NCBI GenBank assembly: GCA_019118725.1 | Contig: DWYO01000011.1 | Coordinates: 1 to 13,545, forward strand | DNA from: Candidatus Parabacteroides intestinavium | GTDB taxonomy: Bacteria > Bacteroidota > Bacteroidia > Bacteroidales > Tannerellaceae | Direction: 5' to 3' | DNA length: 13,545 nucleotides | The notes under the pieces: model-generated | Seen by the model: the letters and a program-made list of their open reading frames with translations, nothing else | What the model was told of the DNA's origin: nothing | Databases searched by the model: none | Program-made: the position numbers and the translations under genes | Shown: one piece after another, positions 13,538-13,545 of the stretch | How positions within the stretch are numbered: the first letter of the stretch is position 1 | How the letters are laid out: each line of letters opens with the position of its first letter

Positions 13538-13545
13538 AAAACCTA

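Overview
The window looks like chromosomal core DNA from an anaerobic Bacteroidales bacterium. A Parabacteroides- or Tannerella-like member is my best guess, inferred from protein style and not proven. The evidence is a family-type outer-membrane beta-barrel with a plug domain, a short (about 650-residue) GyrB, an M28-type glutaminyl cyclase lipoprotein, a flavodiiron protein, Bacteroidetes promoters of the TAnnTTTG type, and start codons without Shine-Dalgarno sequences. No RNA gene, insertion sequence, phage gene or CRISPR array is visible. Genes cover nearly all of the window, and no gene-free stretch exceeds 300 bases.

Left part, plus strand (1-8683): an outer-membrane TonB-receptor-like protein (140-2614) and uridine kinase (2674-3297) each have a recognisable promoter. 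After a 246-base intergenic region holding an unusual phased repeat, gyrB (3544-5499) leads a tight run of four genes with gaps of 6, 24 and 4 bases. The other three are a fused C26 gamma-glutamyl hydrolase/M19 dipeptidase, a glutaminyl cyclase lipoprotein and a stand-alone SufE. A long hairpin at 8700-8745 separates this run from the convergent genes to its right.

Right part, minus strand (8755-13400): an unrecognised 168-residue protein (12894-13400) lies upstream of ddh (meso-diaminopimelate dehydrogenase). ddh is followed by lgt (prolipoprotein diacylglyceryl transferase), fprA (flavodiiron protein) and nagB (glucosamine-6-phosphate deaminase). The ddh-lgt and lgt-fprA gaps are about 85 bases each and carry AT-rich repeats; fprA and nagB are 11 bases apart.

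Several genes connect through envelope biology. The barrel protein appears to be cut by signal peptidase I just before a glutamine, the residue that the encoded glutaminyl cyclase would cyclise. That cyclase carries a lipobox, making it a substrate of the encoded Lgt. Ddh supplies or uses diaminopimelate, and NagB handles amino-sugar phosphate.

The most unusual signal is non-coding. Two distant intergenic regions (3319-3390 and 12764-12835) each hold four copies of a hexamer, TGCCTA or its complement TAGGCA (one base off in two copies). Starts are spaced exactly 22 bases apart and separated by 16-base spacers, several of which are near-palindromes. Both lie just after the stop codon of a gene and before the next promoter in the same direction. 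I know of no named element matching this pattern.
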